From Scleromitrula shiraiana (Eukaryota > Ascomycota > Leotiomycetes > Helotiales > Sclerotiniaceae): DNA of 64,000 nt. The translations under genes and the position numbers were made by a program. The notes under the pieces are model-generated. The model made no database searches. It worked only from the letters and a program-made list of their open reading frames with translations, and was not told the origin of the DNA. This document shows positions 10,854 to 22,330 of this stretch, piece after piece. Location of the stretch: positions 3,222,501-3,286,500 of the forward strand of contig JABELC010000004.1 of NCBI GenBank assembly GCA_028455995.1, written 5' to 3'. Position 1 is the first letter of the stretch. Every line of letters begins with the position of its first letter.

Positions 10854-12902
10854 ATGGGAAAAATACCGGCAGTTAAGAGGCGCAAGTTGACACCTCCGGA
10901 GTCGGATGGGGAGGATTCATCACCTTCAACTCTCGAGAATGCGCCCAAATCGAATTCAAATGCTTTTTTCAAGCAAGCCTCGAGCTGGAATTTAGAACAA
11001 GATTACGAGACGAGGCCACGGAAAGGAAAGAAGAAGGAGAAGGAAAATACAAGATTGCCAATTAAAACTAAGGAGGGGTTGGTGCAGCAAGTAGAAGCGC
11101 CAGTAGAGGTCAATGAGGAAGAGAGTGATTTAGAATGGCTTGGGGCAGACGAGGCGGCCGAGGACGATGAGGAGCCCGCGGGGAAAGTCGACGAAAAGCC
11201 TTTCGTACCGATACGACAGCAAATTCTGGAAGCCAAGGAAGAATTGGCGCGGATAGCAATGATGCTGAACGAAGACCCGGAAGAAAATGTCGGAGCTTTT
11301 AAGACTTTGGCGCAATTCGCACAATCGAAAAATGACACAATTAAGAAGTTGGCACTGGCTACGCAATTAGCTGTATATAAAGATGTTATTCCAGGATATC
11401 GGATACGACCTTTGTCGGAGGATAATATGGAGGAGAAGGTTTCTAAAGAAGTACGAAAATTACGAGCATACGAACAAGCATTGGTTGGGGGTTATCAAAG
11501 TTATGTGAAGGATTTGGCAAGGCTTGCACAATCTGGGAAGACCCATAAAACGAGTGATGGCGGAGCAAGTCTCACCACAGTAGCTATTTCATGTGCTTGT
11601 GCACTTCTCAACGCTGTACCCCATTTCAACTTCAGATCGGATCTGTTGAAGATATTGGTTGGGAAATTGAGCACGAGGAATGTGGATGATGATTTTGTTA
11701 AATGCCGAGAGACTATCGAAACTCTGTTTAAAGATGATGATGATGGAACTTCATCTCTGGATGCGGTATCGATCTTGACTAAGATGATGAAAGCAAGGGG
11801 ATATCGTGTGGATGAAAGTGTGCTAAATACTTTCTTACACCTAAGATTATTATCCGAGTTTTCTGGAAAGGCATCTATGAACCATGTTGACCAGGAGAAG
11901 GAAGATGATCAATTTGGCGGTAAGAAACTAAAAGAAAAGAGAGTTTTCCGCACAAAGAAGGAGAGAAAATTAATGAAGGAGCGGAAAGTTGTTGAAAAGG
12001 AGATGAAGCAAGCAGATGCAACAGTCAGTCACGAGGACCGAGATCGCATGCAATCAGAGACTTTGAAATTGGTATTCGTCACATATTTCCGCATTCTCAA
12101 AGTTCGGTCCCCGACTCTCATGGGCGCTGTTCTAGAGGGTCTCGCGCGATATGCCCATCTCATTAATCAAGACTTCTTTGGTGATATCCTGGAAGCTTTG
12201 AAAGATCTTGTGGGCCACGCCGAGACTGGTGATGATGTCGAAGATGACGATGATGAGGAGAAGGAAGATATAGAAACAACCCGCAACCTCACTCGTGAGG
12301 CTCTTCTATGCATAATAACCGCATTTGCTCTTCTTGAAGGGCAAGATGCTCACAAAGCTCAAAAGAGCTTAAGTCTCGACTTAAGCTTCTTTATCACTCA
12401 TCTCTACCGCACTCTACATGCACTCTCACTAAACCCCGACATCGAACTCAGCGCCAAATCTCTTCATCTACCCGATCCTAACGCCCCTTCATCTACTGCC
12501 AATAATAGAGTCAACATCCAAACTACCACTGTTCTACTCCTTCGCTCCTTATCATCCGTTCTCATCCCACCCCTCGCAGCACGTGCTGTACCTCCCCTCC
12601 GGATTGCGGCTTTTACTAAACAATTAATGATGTGTTCATTACATTTACCCGAAAAATCCGCGACAGCTATGATGGGATTACTTGGAAAAGTAACGAAGAT
12701 TCACGAAACTAAGGTGAAGAGTTTGTGGAATACGGAAGAGAGGAGAGGGGATGGTACGTTCGATGGTACAAGTGGGGAAGTGGAGGGTAGCAATCCTTTG
12801 GCTGGAACGGTCTGGGAGGGTGAATTGTTGAGGTTACATTATTGTCCCGCTGTCAGGGATGGTGTGAAGGCTGTAGAGAAAAACGTTCTGGGCTTAAGGT
12901 GA
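10854..12902 (+). CDS. NOC3: Nucleolar complex protein NOC3, 60S pre-ribosome factor
   Basis: NOC3 pairs with NOC2 in pre-60S particles and helps move them from nucleolus to nucleoplasm; it also has a reported role in replication initiation. This is a single exon of 682 residues, close to fungal orthologues. The N-terminus is basic and charged (KRRKLTPPESDGED, KGKKKEKEN), like a nuclear/nucleolar signal. The NOC3 N-terminal domain follows at about residues 115-230 (FVPIRQQILEAKEELARIAM, YKDVIPGYRIRPL, YEQALVGGYQSYVKDL). A basic segment KKERKLMKERKVVEKEMKQA lies near residue 365. The C-terminal CBF/MAK21-type helical region begins at about residue 400 with LKLVFVTYFRILKVRSPTLM and contains an acidic patch. 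The ATG at 10854 is in good context and directly follows the shared promoter. Confidence 0.94.
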   Translation: MGKIPAVKRRKLTPPESDGEDSSPSTLENAPKSNSNAFFKQASSWNLEQDYETRPRKGKKKEKENTRLPIKTKEGLVQQVEAPVEVNEEESDLEWLGADEAAEDDEEPAGKVDEKPFVPIRQQILEAKEELARIAMMLNEDPEENVGAFKTLAQFAQSKNDTIKKLALATQLAVYKDVIPGYRIRPLSEDNMEEKVSKEVRKLRAYEQALVGGYQSYVKDLARLAQSGKTHKTSDGGASLTTVAISCACALLNAVPHFNFRSDLLKILVGKLSTRNVDDDFVKCRETIETLFKDDDDGTSSLDAVSILTKMMKARGYRVDESVLNTFLHLRLLSEFSGKASMNHVDQEKEDDQFGGKKLKEKRVFRTKKERKLMKERKVVEKEMKQADATVSHEDRDRMQSETLKLVFVTYFRILKVRSPTLMGAVLEGLARYAHLINQDFFGDILEALKDLVGHAETGDDVEDDDDEEKEDIETTRNLTREALLCIITAFALLEGQDAHKAQKSLSLDLSFFITHLYRTLHALSLNPDIELSAKSLHLPDPNAPSSTANNRVNIQTTTVLLLRSLSSVLIPPLAARAVPPLRIAAFTKQLMMCSLHLPEKSATAMMGLLGKVTKIHETKVKSLWNTEERRGDGTFDGTSGEVEGSNPLAGTVWEGELLRLHYCPAVRDGVKAVEKNVLGLR

Positions 12903-13149
12903 TAATGGTGCACATAGGAGGTAGTGATCAAGATAGATAGCGGAAAGATTATGTATATTTTCAATTTTAAATCAACCCAACGTGAGTTTGTGAAATATAT
13001 GTGGTGTATCGACAAAAGCAACTCGCCACCCATGGGTACAATACAAAGAAACGATGAAATACCCATCTGTTGAATCCTCTTGACCTCTCCGACACCTTTC
13101 TAATAATCTCATATTTTACTAGCGACTTCGTCTATTCCCACCTGCTCTT

Positions 13150-13750
13150 TCAACCCTCCTTCTTCATCACTCCACCCCCGCTCACTCTACCTTTATCCCC
13201 GCCCTTCTCACCAAGCAACCCCTCTGCCTCCATAAACTTCTCCACCTTCCCCAACACAACCACCGCCCTCCCCTCATGAACATGACTCACTTCTCTCAAC
13301 ATCTGCGCAAACTTCCTATCCGTTGTAGCCTGGCTTTGCCAATCCAGAGATGTGAGAGCTGAGAGTCCTACCGATATTGAATTTATCACTATACTGGTTA
13401 CTGTTAAGGCTACGAGTGTGTTAGATGGTACTTCTGAAAGGACTGGGGGAAGATATACCTTTTAAGTGATCTGCATCTCCTGGCTTAAGTGATGCGACGG
13501 CGGATATTATTAATGAGGCTATTGATAGAGCGACAGATACATAAACGCTGAACCGTTTCCAAAATTTGGCGGTTATAAAAAAGGGTTGCTAGTATCTCTT
13601 GTGTCAATTATTGTGATATTGCAGTATTGAAACGTGACTTTCACGTGGTATATGTAAGAAGTTGGATTTTTCGCAACATACCTCTGTCAGCAGAAGTTCA
13701 TCAGATCCCATACCATTTCTTCCACTACTTGGTATCGAATTTATGGTCAT
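13150..13750 (-). CDS. Small protein with two predicted membrane segments, unknown function
   Basis: Not recognised. Three exons on the minus strand (13682-13750, 13459-13588, 13150-13400) join in frame through GTATGT...CTAG and GTATAT...ACAG introns to give 149 residues. The start chosen is the ATG at 13750, first residues MTINSIPSSGRNGMGSDELL; an exon further upstream cannot be excluded. Two hydrophobic stretches are visible: VYVSVALSIASLIISAV at about residues 38-54 and VTSIVINSISVGLSAL at about residues 67-82, the second created by the last splice junction. The C-terminal part is hydrophilic (TDRKFAQMLREVSHVHEGRA) and ends in a Gly/Lys-rich tail. It is convergent with NOC3, about 250 nt away. 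Confidence 0.55.
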
Positions 13751-16040
13751 AGTTAAGCTTTGTGGCGCGACGCCCAAAATTACACTGGTTATCGGGCTTA
13801 TCGTGTGGCTGTGGCTGTCCAGTCGTCGTGTTTCACAACTGAAGATATTTCGAAATTTCGATCTAAGTTGGATGGACGAGGAATTTAAAGACGACAATAT
13901 AAACTGAATGCAACGAAGGGAATAAAATGGTAAAGGATAGCAAAAGAGAGAAAGAAAAGGACTGGTAATGTTTCAGGGGTCAGGCAGGGAAAATCTAAAG
14001 GCAACAGGGGGCGCGTGATAGTAACAGCAAACAGTTCCTGATATATTCATGCGGGCAGCTTCTCGAGAAGATCCATTTTAATCAGAAGGTTTGATATTGA
14101 TTTCTCTTCGAGAATTTGTGAGTAATCTATTATCAATATGATCCACTGGAGTTTTTAATGTTATATTTGCATACTGACCATCCCAGCTTGAGAGCCGCGA
14201 AATTCATGCAAGTTTTTATGACGAAATATACCAAGTACAAAGTATATATATAATCGTATGTAAAATTCTTCATGCTGCGAAATACGGAAATATACTTCAG
14301 AAATTGGATACAGGCTTCCGCCAACGACCAGCGGATTCTGTTGATATTTCACCTTAATCCAAATCGAGAAAGATCCAGCCGACATCCATACATGTCTATC
14401 TGAATGAGAATGTCTATCTCTATCCCAATTCTCTATCCAAAAGATCCAAACCTGAAATATGTGAAGTACAGAGAATGGAAATGTTGTAGCAGAGTTGCTG
14501 GAAACATATCTTATGCTTCCAATCCAGAGCAGAATGAGAGTAAAGCAGGATGTGGTTAGGATATCGCGATGTGGCGTGTAATAAAGCGCCGACTGCACCT
14601 AAGTATTCGCCTCAAACGTGCTCGAGGTGCTCTATCTTTGCAAATCCCTCGAGCCTCGTATTCGCTCTCCGATTGCTTACGCTAAGGCCAGTGCACATGC
14701 CTAGGCAAAGATTTGCACGTGAATTTTCGATGCCTATGTTGTTAAATTTCCATTCGTCAACTTGGACGTCGTTTCAGCATATGAGCCGAACTTCCATTTG
14801 AGATGATTTTGGATTGGAATACTGTATGCTCATCCAATGTGGATAGTGACTTTATAGAGATAAATAAATTCTGATAGCTATAGCCTGGGGTTTGAGGGAG
14901 AGGGACATATAGCCTCATGCTGGTATACGCAGTCTCATCATCATATTTGACACTGCAGTGCAGTGATCATTGCTTGTGCACATTAGTACGCCATCATGAT
15001 TCTTCATGGTGGTTATGTGAGATTGTTATTTGGTGGGAAACATGGCCCGTCATAACCTTAAGAGGTTCTCCACAGGCGCCATGGAGTAAGATGCATAATA
15101 GATACATAAATAGGATATGGTGATGATGCTACTGATGTCTCGTGAAGCAGGTGTAAGAAGATATACGGGAGAACGAGACATATACGAGGATATAAGGAAC
15201 TTCATATCAGAAAGCAGGTCTGTGCTACACAGGGCCTTTTTAGTGCCGATCTTCATTTTTTAGTAGATGAGTACTAAATTCGAGGAAGCGGTAGGGCCCG
15301 GACAAGTTTCCGTACGTCAAGAAACGTTGTTTACAGGATACAACAACAACATCTAATACAATCAAATGACCAGCCTCTTAGATGTTAACTTCTAGGTCTA
15401 TTGATTCAACTTCAAACCGATCTGAGAAAATTTGTAGTGATCGAATTATTCTCAAACAAACCCTCAAAACTACTTCCGATGAATCATGAGGTATGTCCGT
15501 GCTTGACATAAAAATTGGCTTTGAGTTGAAGGAGATCCTTACTTATTTTATATCTCAAACCATATTTATAGCTCCGATGGGAGCGTGAATAATAGTCGAA
15601 ACATTGAAGCAAGAAGTCGGTGCTCGGTCGTTTCGATCACCGAATTTTCTTCTTTACTCATATTTTTCACGATGTTTCCCTCTCATAAGTCCTTGAACAT
15701 AGCTCAGGCCCATCCTTTATGGCCAATGGTGAATACTTATTTCACGGTCGGTGTAGTTTTACTTCCGTGATTTTATATCCTCGTCTTGAAATAGCAATAT
15801 TTCAGTCTCCAGGTTGCACGGGCATGAAGTTACGCAACCCGTTTCTACAAGTGTTCTCTTCTAAACATACATATTTAGTAGGTAAGGGCCTCTCCTTGAT
15901 CTGCGGAGATTTATTTGTGCTACATTTCTCTCTTATCTTTACACTGCTCGTTTGTTTGTTTGTTTGCTTTGCAGGCAATTGCTTCATCGTATTGTGCACG
16001 AGTATAGTGATAAGTCGAATTGAATATCAACTGCATCAAC
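13751..16040. other. Intergenic region
   Basis: No supported gene. A 145-codon minus-strand frame (14161-14598) looks hydrophobic in part but lacks a recognisable family. The right part contains the MFS promoter and 5' leader, with a TTTG-rich run near 15950-15972. Confidence 0.5.
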
Positions 16041-18049
16041 ATGTCGAACAATGATCCCCCTTCTCATGGAGGGCAAGAAGGTTACTATTACGAATTAGAG
16101 GAAAATCCTCGATATAATGCAGAAACATCAACATATATTTCAGCAACGGAGTCCAAGGAATACGAAGACCGTTCAATATATGACGACATCATTGCAGATA
16201 AGAAAGATGGTATCGAGCGCCTGGATTCACCCGCGCTATCAGAGATGGAAACTCAGGCCGTGAGACACAAAAGTTCAAAGACAGGAGGAGCTTTAGGGTT
16301 ATTCAGGAATCTGTCGACGAAGAAGAGTAGATCTAAAAGCAGATCAAGAAGCAGACCGCCTCAGCCTACCGATGCACCGCCTGCTATACCGGATGTCAAA
16401 GTTCCTACTGGAGCTCCCGGAGCTGGACCTGGAGGGCCACCAAAAGAAGTATTTCCGGAGACAGATCTAGATGCGAATCTGATAGGTTGGGAAGGGCAAG
16501 ATGATCCATTACATCCAAGGTATGTTTTATTGATTAACTTTAAGAGACCATTGCTGATTGAGTGTGTAGAAATCTCCCGAATAAAAAGAAATGGTTAATG
16601 TTGGCATGTGTCAGTTTGATTACATTTTTGAGGTACGTCAAGCATAATTTGTATTCTGTATTTACCGCTAAACATTTTCAGTCCTCTGTCATCCTCGATT
16701 GTTGCGCCTGGGATTACGCTTATGAACCTCGATTTTGAAAACACTTCTTCAATATTGAGCACCTTTGTCGTTAGTATTTTTATCCTCGGATTCGCTGTTG
16801 GTCCTCTCATTTTATCGCCATTGAGTGAGATCTATGGACGACAACCGATTCTTATGTATTGCAATTTCATTTTGACAATCTGGTGAGTTGATACTACAAA
16901 CTCCAAAGATCAATTTAACATGTGAACTACTTCTGACTTAATACGTTTAGGCAATTGGGCTGTGCTCTTGCCCCTAATATACATATAATGATTTTGTTCC
17001 GATTCTTCGCTGGTCTCGGTGGCTCAGCCTGTCTGGCTGTTGGCGGTGGTGTAGTTGCAGATTTATTTCCAATCCAGGAGCGCGGGAAAGCGCAAGCCAT
17101 GTTTGTCATGGGACCACTTTTCGGCCCTGTTCTCGGTCCCGTCATTGGAGGTTTCATTGCACAACGTGCAGGATGGCGTTGGACATATTGGGTCCTCTTA
17201 ATTGCCTGCGCACTTCTATCCATCTTCTATGTGGTTGTCGGAAAGGAAACTTCGGCTCCGGTTCTCATTCGACGCAAGACTGCAGCTATGCGCAAGGAGA
17301 CTGGTAATCCAGATCTTATCTCCGCTTATGATGCTAAGAAGCCGGCTGCCGCTCTCAAGATTAAGGCTGTAATTCTTACTGGCGTGGCGAGACCTTTCCG
17401 GATGATGTTCTCCTCGCCTATCTTACCCATGTTGGCACTCTGGATGTCCTTCATCTTTGGACTTGTGTACCTTCTCCTTACCTCTATTGCCGAAGTTTTT
17501 GAGGGCCAGTACGGATTCTCCATCGAAATTGCTTCACTTGCTTATCTGGGACTCGGACTTGGCTTCTTCCTAGGCATGTTCACTGTTGCTAAAACCTCCG
17601 ACCCAACAATCATTTCTCTCACCAAAAAGAACAACGGTATTTACCAACCTGAATTTCGTCTCCGCAATGGTCTTTTCTTCGCTTTTTTTATACCTGGTAG
17701 TTTCTTCTGGTATGGTTGGTCCACATACTACCGTGTTCATTGGATTGTACCAATTTTGGGTTTGATTCCATTCGGTTTCGGTACTATGGGTGTGTTTGCT
17801 GGCATTCAAACATATTATATCGACACAGGAAAACAGTACGCAGCATCCGCGATGGCTGGATTGACAGCTATACGTTGTCTTTTCGCGGCATTTTTGCCGT
17901 TGGCTGGTACTCCGTTGTATAAAAATCTGGGTCTGGGTTGGGGAAACTCTCTTCTTGGATTTATTGGGCTTGGGTTGATTCCAGCACCGTTTTTCATCTA
18001 CAAGTATGGTGCGAAGTTGAGAGAGAAGTATCCTGTCCGCGTAGACTAA
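16041..18049 (+). CDS. MFS transporter, DHA1-type drug:H+ antiporter
   Basis: Plasma-membrane proton-coupled efflux pump of the 12-TM DHA1 group; the substrate cannot be read from sequence. Exons 16041-16519, 16570-16632, 16682-16882 and 16951-18049 give 613 residues. A long hydrophilic N-terminal region (about 160 residues) has an SR/KS-rich basic segment (KKSRSKSRSRSRPPQP). TM1 starts at about residue 170 (NKKKWLMLACVSLITFL). The family loop PLSEIYGRQPILMYCN lies between TM2 and TM3, followed by RFFAGLGGSACLAVGGGVVA and MGPLFGPVLGPVIGGFIAQR, the motif C-like antiporter signature. The second half has FFIPGSFFWYGWSTYYRVHW and YIDTGKQYAASAMAGLTAIR. All introns are GT-AG and no damage is seen. 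Confidence 0.92.
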
Positions 18050-18745
18050 GAACTGTAGGTTCAAGCGAGAGGGTCTGAAGTAATGGGAGAGAAGAAACAA
18101 ATAGGCTTGTATTGTATGGCACACTTGGTGGGGTGGTAATTTTGAGGACTAGGAGAAGCTATTGGAGACTGGTGTCAAACAGAATATGACCACTTTCCTT
18201 TGTATATTATGATACATAGCTTTGGCGTTTGGAGCATTCACATAAAACATAACTATTAGCAGTCCAATCAAAAGTTAAAAAGTCGAAGAAACAACAATCT
18301 CATTTTCACGCGATGAATCTTATGAACCCCACATGATGTTGAGCTTAGCGCGCTGTCGGAGAAATAGAAACTAGAAGCGTTCGATCATGAAACACAACAT
18401 CTCAAGATACACCTACACCAAACACAGCCTGATATCACCAGGCCCAGAATTGTTCGCTCAGACCATGATGCTTCTTTGAATTGTGATGGCCATTCATTTA
18501 ATCATGCTAAATGCGTTGACTCTGGTTACGCCATCAGTGTTGTGCTCGAACTCGGCTTCGCCATGGCTCGTATAGAACGTTCTCAGTCACACAATCATGC
18601 GAGCCGGCGAGCCGCAGTAGTGAAGGGTTGAGATTGGCAGCCTTGCGGTAAGTTAATATAGTTATGTAAAGGATCTCATCCTTAAACATCCATACAGTCC
18701 AAAAGTTCCGGCGACTGTCATTCTTTATTTTGTGATATCATTAAA
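18050..18745. other. Intergenic region
   Basis: 3' flank of the MFS gene and 5' flank of the NLR-like pseudogene. No coding signal is seen. Confidence 0.5.
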
Positions 18746-21299
18746 ATGGCCTACTACCCTAGCAATGTCAACCACAGTAGCGCAGTTGCTGTAGTTAGTC
18801 TGGCGCCACTATGGGAAGAAGCGAAAGCCATATTTTATCAAGCTCTCAATGCAAATGAAGTTGCGAAGATGAAGAAACAAAGTGTTAGTAAGACACTGAG
18901 CAACACCATGGAAGAGCTTCTCAGTTGCCATTCAAAGTTCTCAGGAATACGGGCCTCAAGTTATCAGCATTGGTGGAAAATCCATTCATATCAAGATTGG
19001 AGGCGATAGAAAGGCTGAATCTTATTCTGAAAATCGGGGATAGCGCTATGCAGTCTGCGCCCGAAACCGTGTCCGTTGTGTGGTGTACATTTCGAATACT
19101 ATTCAAGGTACGCCCTCTTTTCCACTTTATAAGGCTATTCCAATTTTCCCCAGGGAATAGTCACAGGCAAGGAAACTTGTGAATTTATAGTAGAGGCGAT
19201 ATGTGACATTTCGGATATGCTATTTGCATGTCAGATGTACGCACAAATGTATCGAAGGAGGTTTTGGTTTCAGAAACAGTCTCCGAGGATGCACGTGGAA
19301 AGATTAGAGAACTGATCCCACAGATATATGCCGGCGTGCTTCCATTCTCGTATCAAACCCAAAAGCTCTCTAGTCATCACAAATTTGGTAAGACAAACAA
19401 ATTATTCTGAGGTATAAAGAATACTAAGACTTTACAGGGCGGACATTTTCGATTTCTCTAAAAGACCGAGATGTTGATTTCGCCAGAGCAAAGACTTCGG
19501 CACAACTCAAATGTGACATGACAAACTGTTACTAATTGTTGGGATCGCTTTTCGACAAGTGGTGTCAGCGTCGCTTCAAGAACTGGGCCAGAATTCGGAA
19601 AAATTGTTGGCGGGAATGAATCGAGTTTCAGGCCAGATTGAGACCATTGCCCCCGACATTAAATTGATCCAGCGTGAAAGAACTAGGGGTATGAAAGAGC
19701 AAGAAGTTAATGAGCTAAGAAAAGCTTTTGAGAGCAAATAAAGTGGCTTCAATCTGGAGATGTTGCTGGTTTCGAAGTTCCGGGAAGGCTTCTAGAGACT
19801 AATATAAAATCACGACATCGGAATACCTGCAAGTGGATTCTTGACGAAAAGCTATTTGATAAATGGCGGGTCAGCACGGATAAGTTGCTGTAGCTGAGGG
19901 GAGAAGGTGGATTCGGGAAATCAATTCTCATCTCTGCGGTTATCGAGAAATTGGGAACCAAATTTAGAGATCTAGTGCTCTATTTCTTTTGTTAAGCTGG
20001 AGACGATACTACTCGTCGTGGCCGGAAAGTCATGTTATACTTAATAATCCAACTCTCACATGCAGCAGAATACGCTTATAGAGATGAAAACGATGGGTAC
20101 ATAATGATGGAGAAATGTGTTGATATTATCAAAGGCGCACAAGAAGAACTACGGATGAGGAACCTTGGCAGAAACTCTGCGCATCTGGATATTAACACAA
20201 TTCTTCGACCAATATTCGAGAATCTAGCCTCCGCTTTTAAGCGAAAGATATACTTGATTCTGGACGCTATAGATGAATGTTTGGACTATGGTGAAGGCCT
20301 GCTTGAGTCTTTAAAATGCCTGTCTCAATCGAAATCCAATATTTCCATTCTTATTACTAGCTGACCAGCCGAGGTTATTTCTAATTATTTTGATCATGCA
20401 CTTACTGGTGAAGTGGATGAAACTAGAACTTGTCGTGATATACAGAAATATGTTTCAGAGTCCATCAAAGCAGATAAGTTGTTTGCAGATAGACTTTACC
20501 GTCTAGACCTCATTTTAAGCAATCCTGCAGTCAAGATCAAATTCAAGGATTTGGAAAGTCAAAAAACGCCATTGATGATGGCTGTGATGGGTAAGGCTAA
20601 TGTAGATATTATCAAGAATCTGCTGGATCGAGGTGCGGATCCTTGCATATGCCAACGTGCTTCGTCCAAAAGACAATGACTACGAGCCTGGTGGTGTTGT
20701 AAGGGCAAACCATCCAATTCAGGCTGGAGCTGAAAGATACTATTATGAGATTAACATATTTGGACTTGGACATGACAGTAGTTCTTACTATGAAGGGTAA
20801 TTCATAAATCATTATCAAGAAGTTTACATCCGCTAAATTTCAACACATCACTAGGGATATCGTAATTGGCTTTACTACTTATTATGACTCAATTGAAGAC
20901 CTCGAATGGTCGGAATAATATGTCCCATGTTTGGTCTAGGTTTCTAATGGATGCAAGTGGGATACCCAAGAAGAAGAGGTAATCACACAATCATATGCAG
21001 AAAAATGGGGACACGGGAATATAGTAGGATACGGGGTCGATTTCGAAACTAACGAAATATTCTTCACTAAAAATGGCAAGCTTCTTCGTAAGTCCAAACT
21101 TCACACACTTACAAACAAACACTAAAGAATTCTGTTAGCAACTGCTTTTAAAAATGTACCACGGTACTTATTCCCAGTTTTTGGGATAGTAAAGAGGGTA
21201 TCCCAAGTGAAGATCCGCGCCAACTTTGGACAAAATCCAAAAGAACCATTCATGTATCAAGGCTGGCCTGAAAAGGGGCAATCAGAAGTATCTGTTTGA
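18746..21299 (+). pseudogene. Broken NLR-like gene: N-terminal STAND region, NACHT, ankyrin, SPRY
   Basis: Fungal NLR-like (STAND) proteins act in non-self recognition and programmed cell death. Pieces in order: an N-terminal helical STAND-type region from the ATG at 18746 (SLAPLWEEAKAIFYQALNAN, later VENPFISRLEAIERLNLILK in another frame); a NACHT NTPase with P-loop LRGEGGFGKSILISAVIEKL near 19894-19955 and Walker B KIYLILDAIDEC near 20247-20282; one ankyrin repeat (TPLMMAVMGKANVDIIKNLL, then DRGADP) near 20568-20643; and a SPRY domain from about 20690 (GVVRANHPIQAGAERYYYEI, VGYGVDFETNEIFFTKNGK) ending at TGA 21297-21299. It is disabled by frameshifts near 18930, 19290 and 19540, by a TAG at 19891-19893 just before the P-loop where Trp is typical, and by a TGA at 20362-20364 where the family has SRP. 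More stops lie in the SPRY part. Architecture is clear; function is lost. Confidence 0.82.
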
Positions 21300-21715
21300 T
21301 GGAGAATTATTTGAATTGTGCTGGTTGACAATGATCTTTCAAAGCATTCTTTCCTGGCTTGACTGGGTGGAATAGATTGCCTGGGAGTATTTGAGAGAAG
21401 GGATTTGAAAATGCATGAGTAGCTACCGGAGTGGCACGGCAGTTGACAAGAAATGGGCCATTATTTATGTTTTCCAATTTGAAGGATAGTATTTTTTGGG
21501 GAATTATAAGACCTCAGTTATTATATTGAAAGAAAATACTGAGACAAAGTTTGAGAATATACAAAAACAAATCTAACAACTATGTTAATATACGTGTATG
21601 ACCATGATTGCATCTGAACAGCAAACATTATTCACCAAGTTTGCTAGCACGTTCACCAATCTTCGAAACTCATTTGAAAGTGCTAAATGAACTATCTGGA
21701 ACTAGAACTGCAATC
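21300..21715. other. Intergenic region
   Basis: Convergent 3' flanks of the NLR-like pseudogene and the secreted-protein gene. No feature is seen. Confidence 0.5.
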
Positions 21716-22330
21716 TCACAGCTCTTCGTCAATCTTAAAAGGACTCGGAAATTCCGGAATTGTGTGCAATAACTTCGTTTTTCGCCCGCCCAACGTCGAA
21801 TGATATGTAAGTGTGACTTGTTCAGAACCCAGATGCTTCGTCCCACTTAGCTCAAAAGTATCATCGCCACTAGGAATACCATCAGTAAACCACAATGGGC
21901 CACCCCGAAGTTCTTCGCTTGCATTCTCGAGGCTTGCGTGCAGCAAGAAAGGTGCCGTCTACAATGAGGATTTCAGCATCAATGAACCACGATATTCTTG
22001 CACGAATTAACTCACCTCTCCATCGATCTGCTTTCTGACCCAGACAGTGCTCAACGTCGCTGGCCTGGATGTAATCGTAAATTTCTCATCGAGGATCAGC
22101 CGCCCCTCAGATCCTCTTACCCCACCTCGGCCGTTTCCGAATTAGTTGCCGCATGCACCTTTCACTACTGTCCAGGCTCCGTGTGCGTCGAGACATCCAG
22201 TGGATTTGATGTTACCGTTGAGTGTGAATTGGACAATACCTGGGCCGTTGGGATGGGTGGATATGAATTCACCTAAGATGCCTTGGAAGAGGGTGAATAT
22301 AAAGAGTGCCGCGAGGAGGTTGGAACGCAT
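21716..22330 (-). CDS. Small secreted protein with in-frame TAA (possible pseudogene or extra short intron)
   Basis: Exon 1 is 22017-22330 and exon 2 is 21716-21959 (minus strand), joined by a GTGAGT...TGTAG intron. The N-terminus MRSNLLAALFIFTLFQGILG is a clear signal peptide. The next part, with TGCLDAHGAWTVVKGACG, resembles the small domain found at the C-terminus of fungal RNase T2-type secreted proteins. Codon 63 is TAA (22142-22144). Two readings are possible. A nonsense mutation, perhaps CAA to TAA, may have broken the gene. Alternatively, a 45-nt intron with donor GTGCAT just before the TAA and acceptor AAGAG just after would splice in frame (VVKG-SEGRLILDEKF). Exon 2 stays open (LHASLENASEELRGGPLWF, FTDGIPSGDDTFELSG), which suggests recent or no inactivation. 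Likely extracellular; role unknown. Confidence 0.55.

Noticed and set aside
14161..14598. 145-codon minus-strand frame with hydrophobic N-terminal part
   Set aside because: Weakly resembles fungal integral membrane proteins but has no convincing motif, no clear upstream exon and poor composition downstream.
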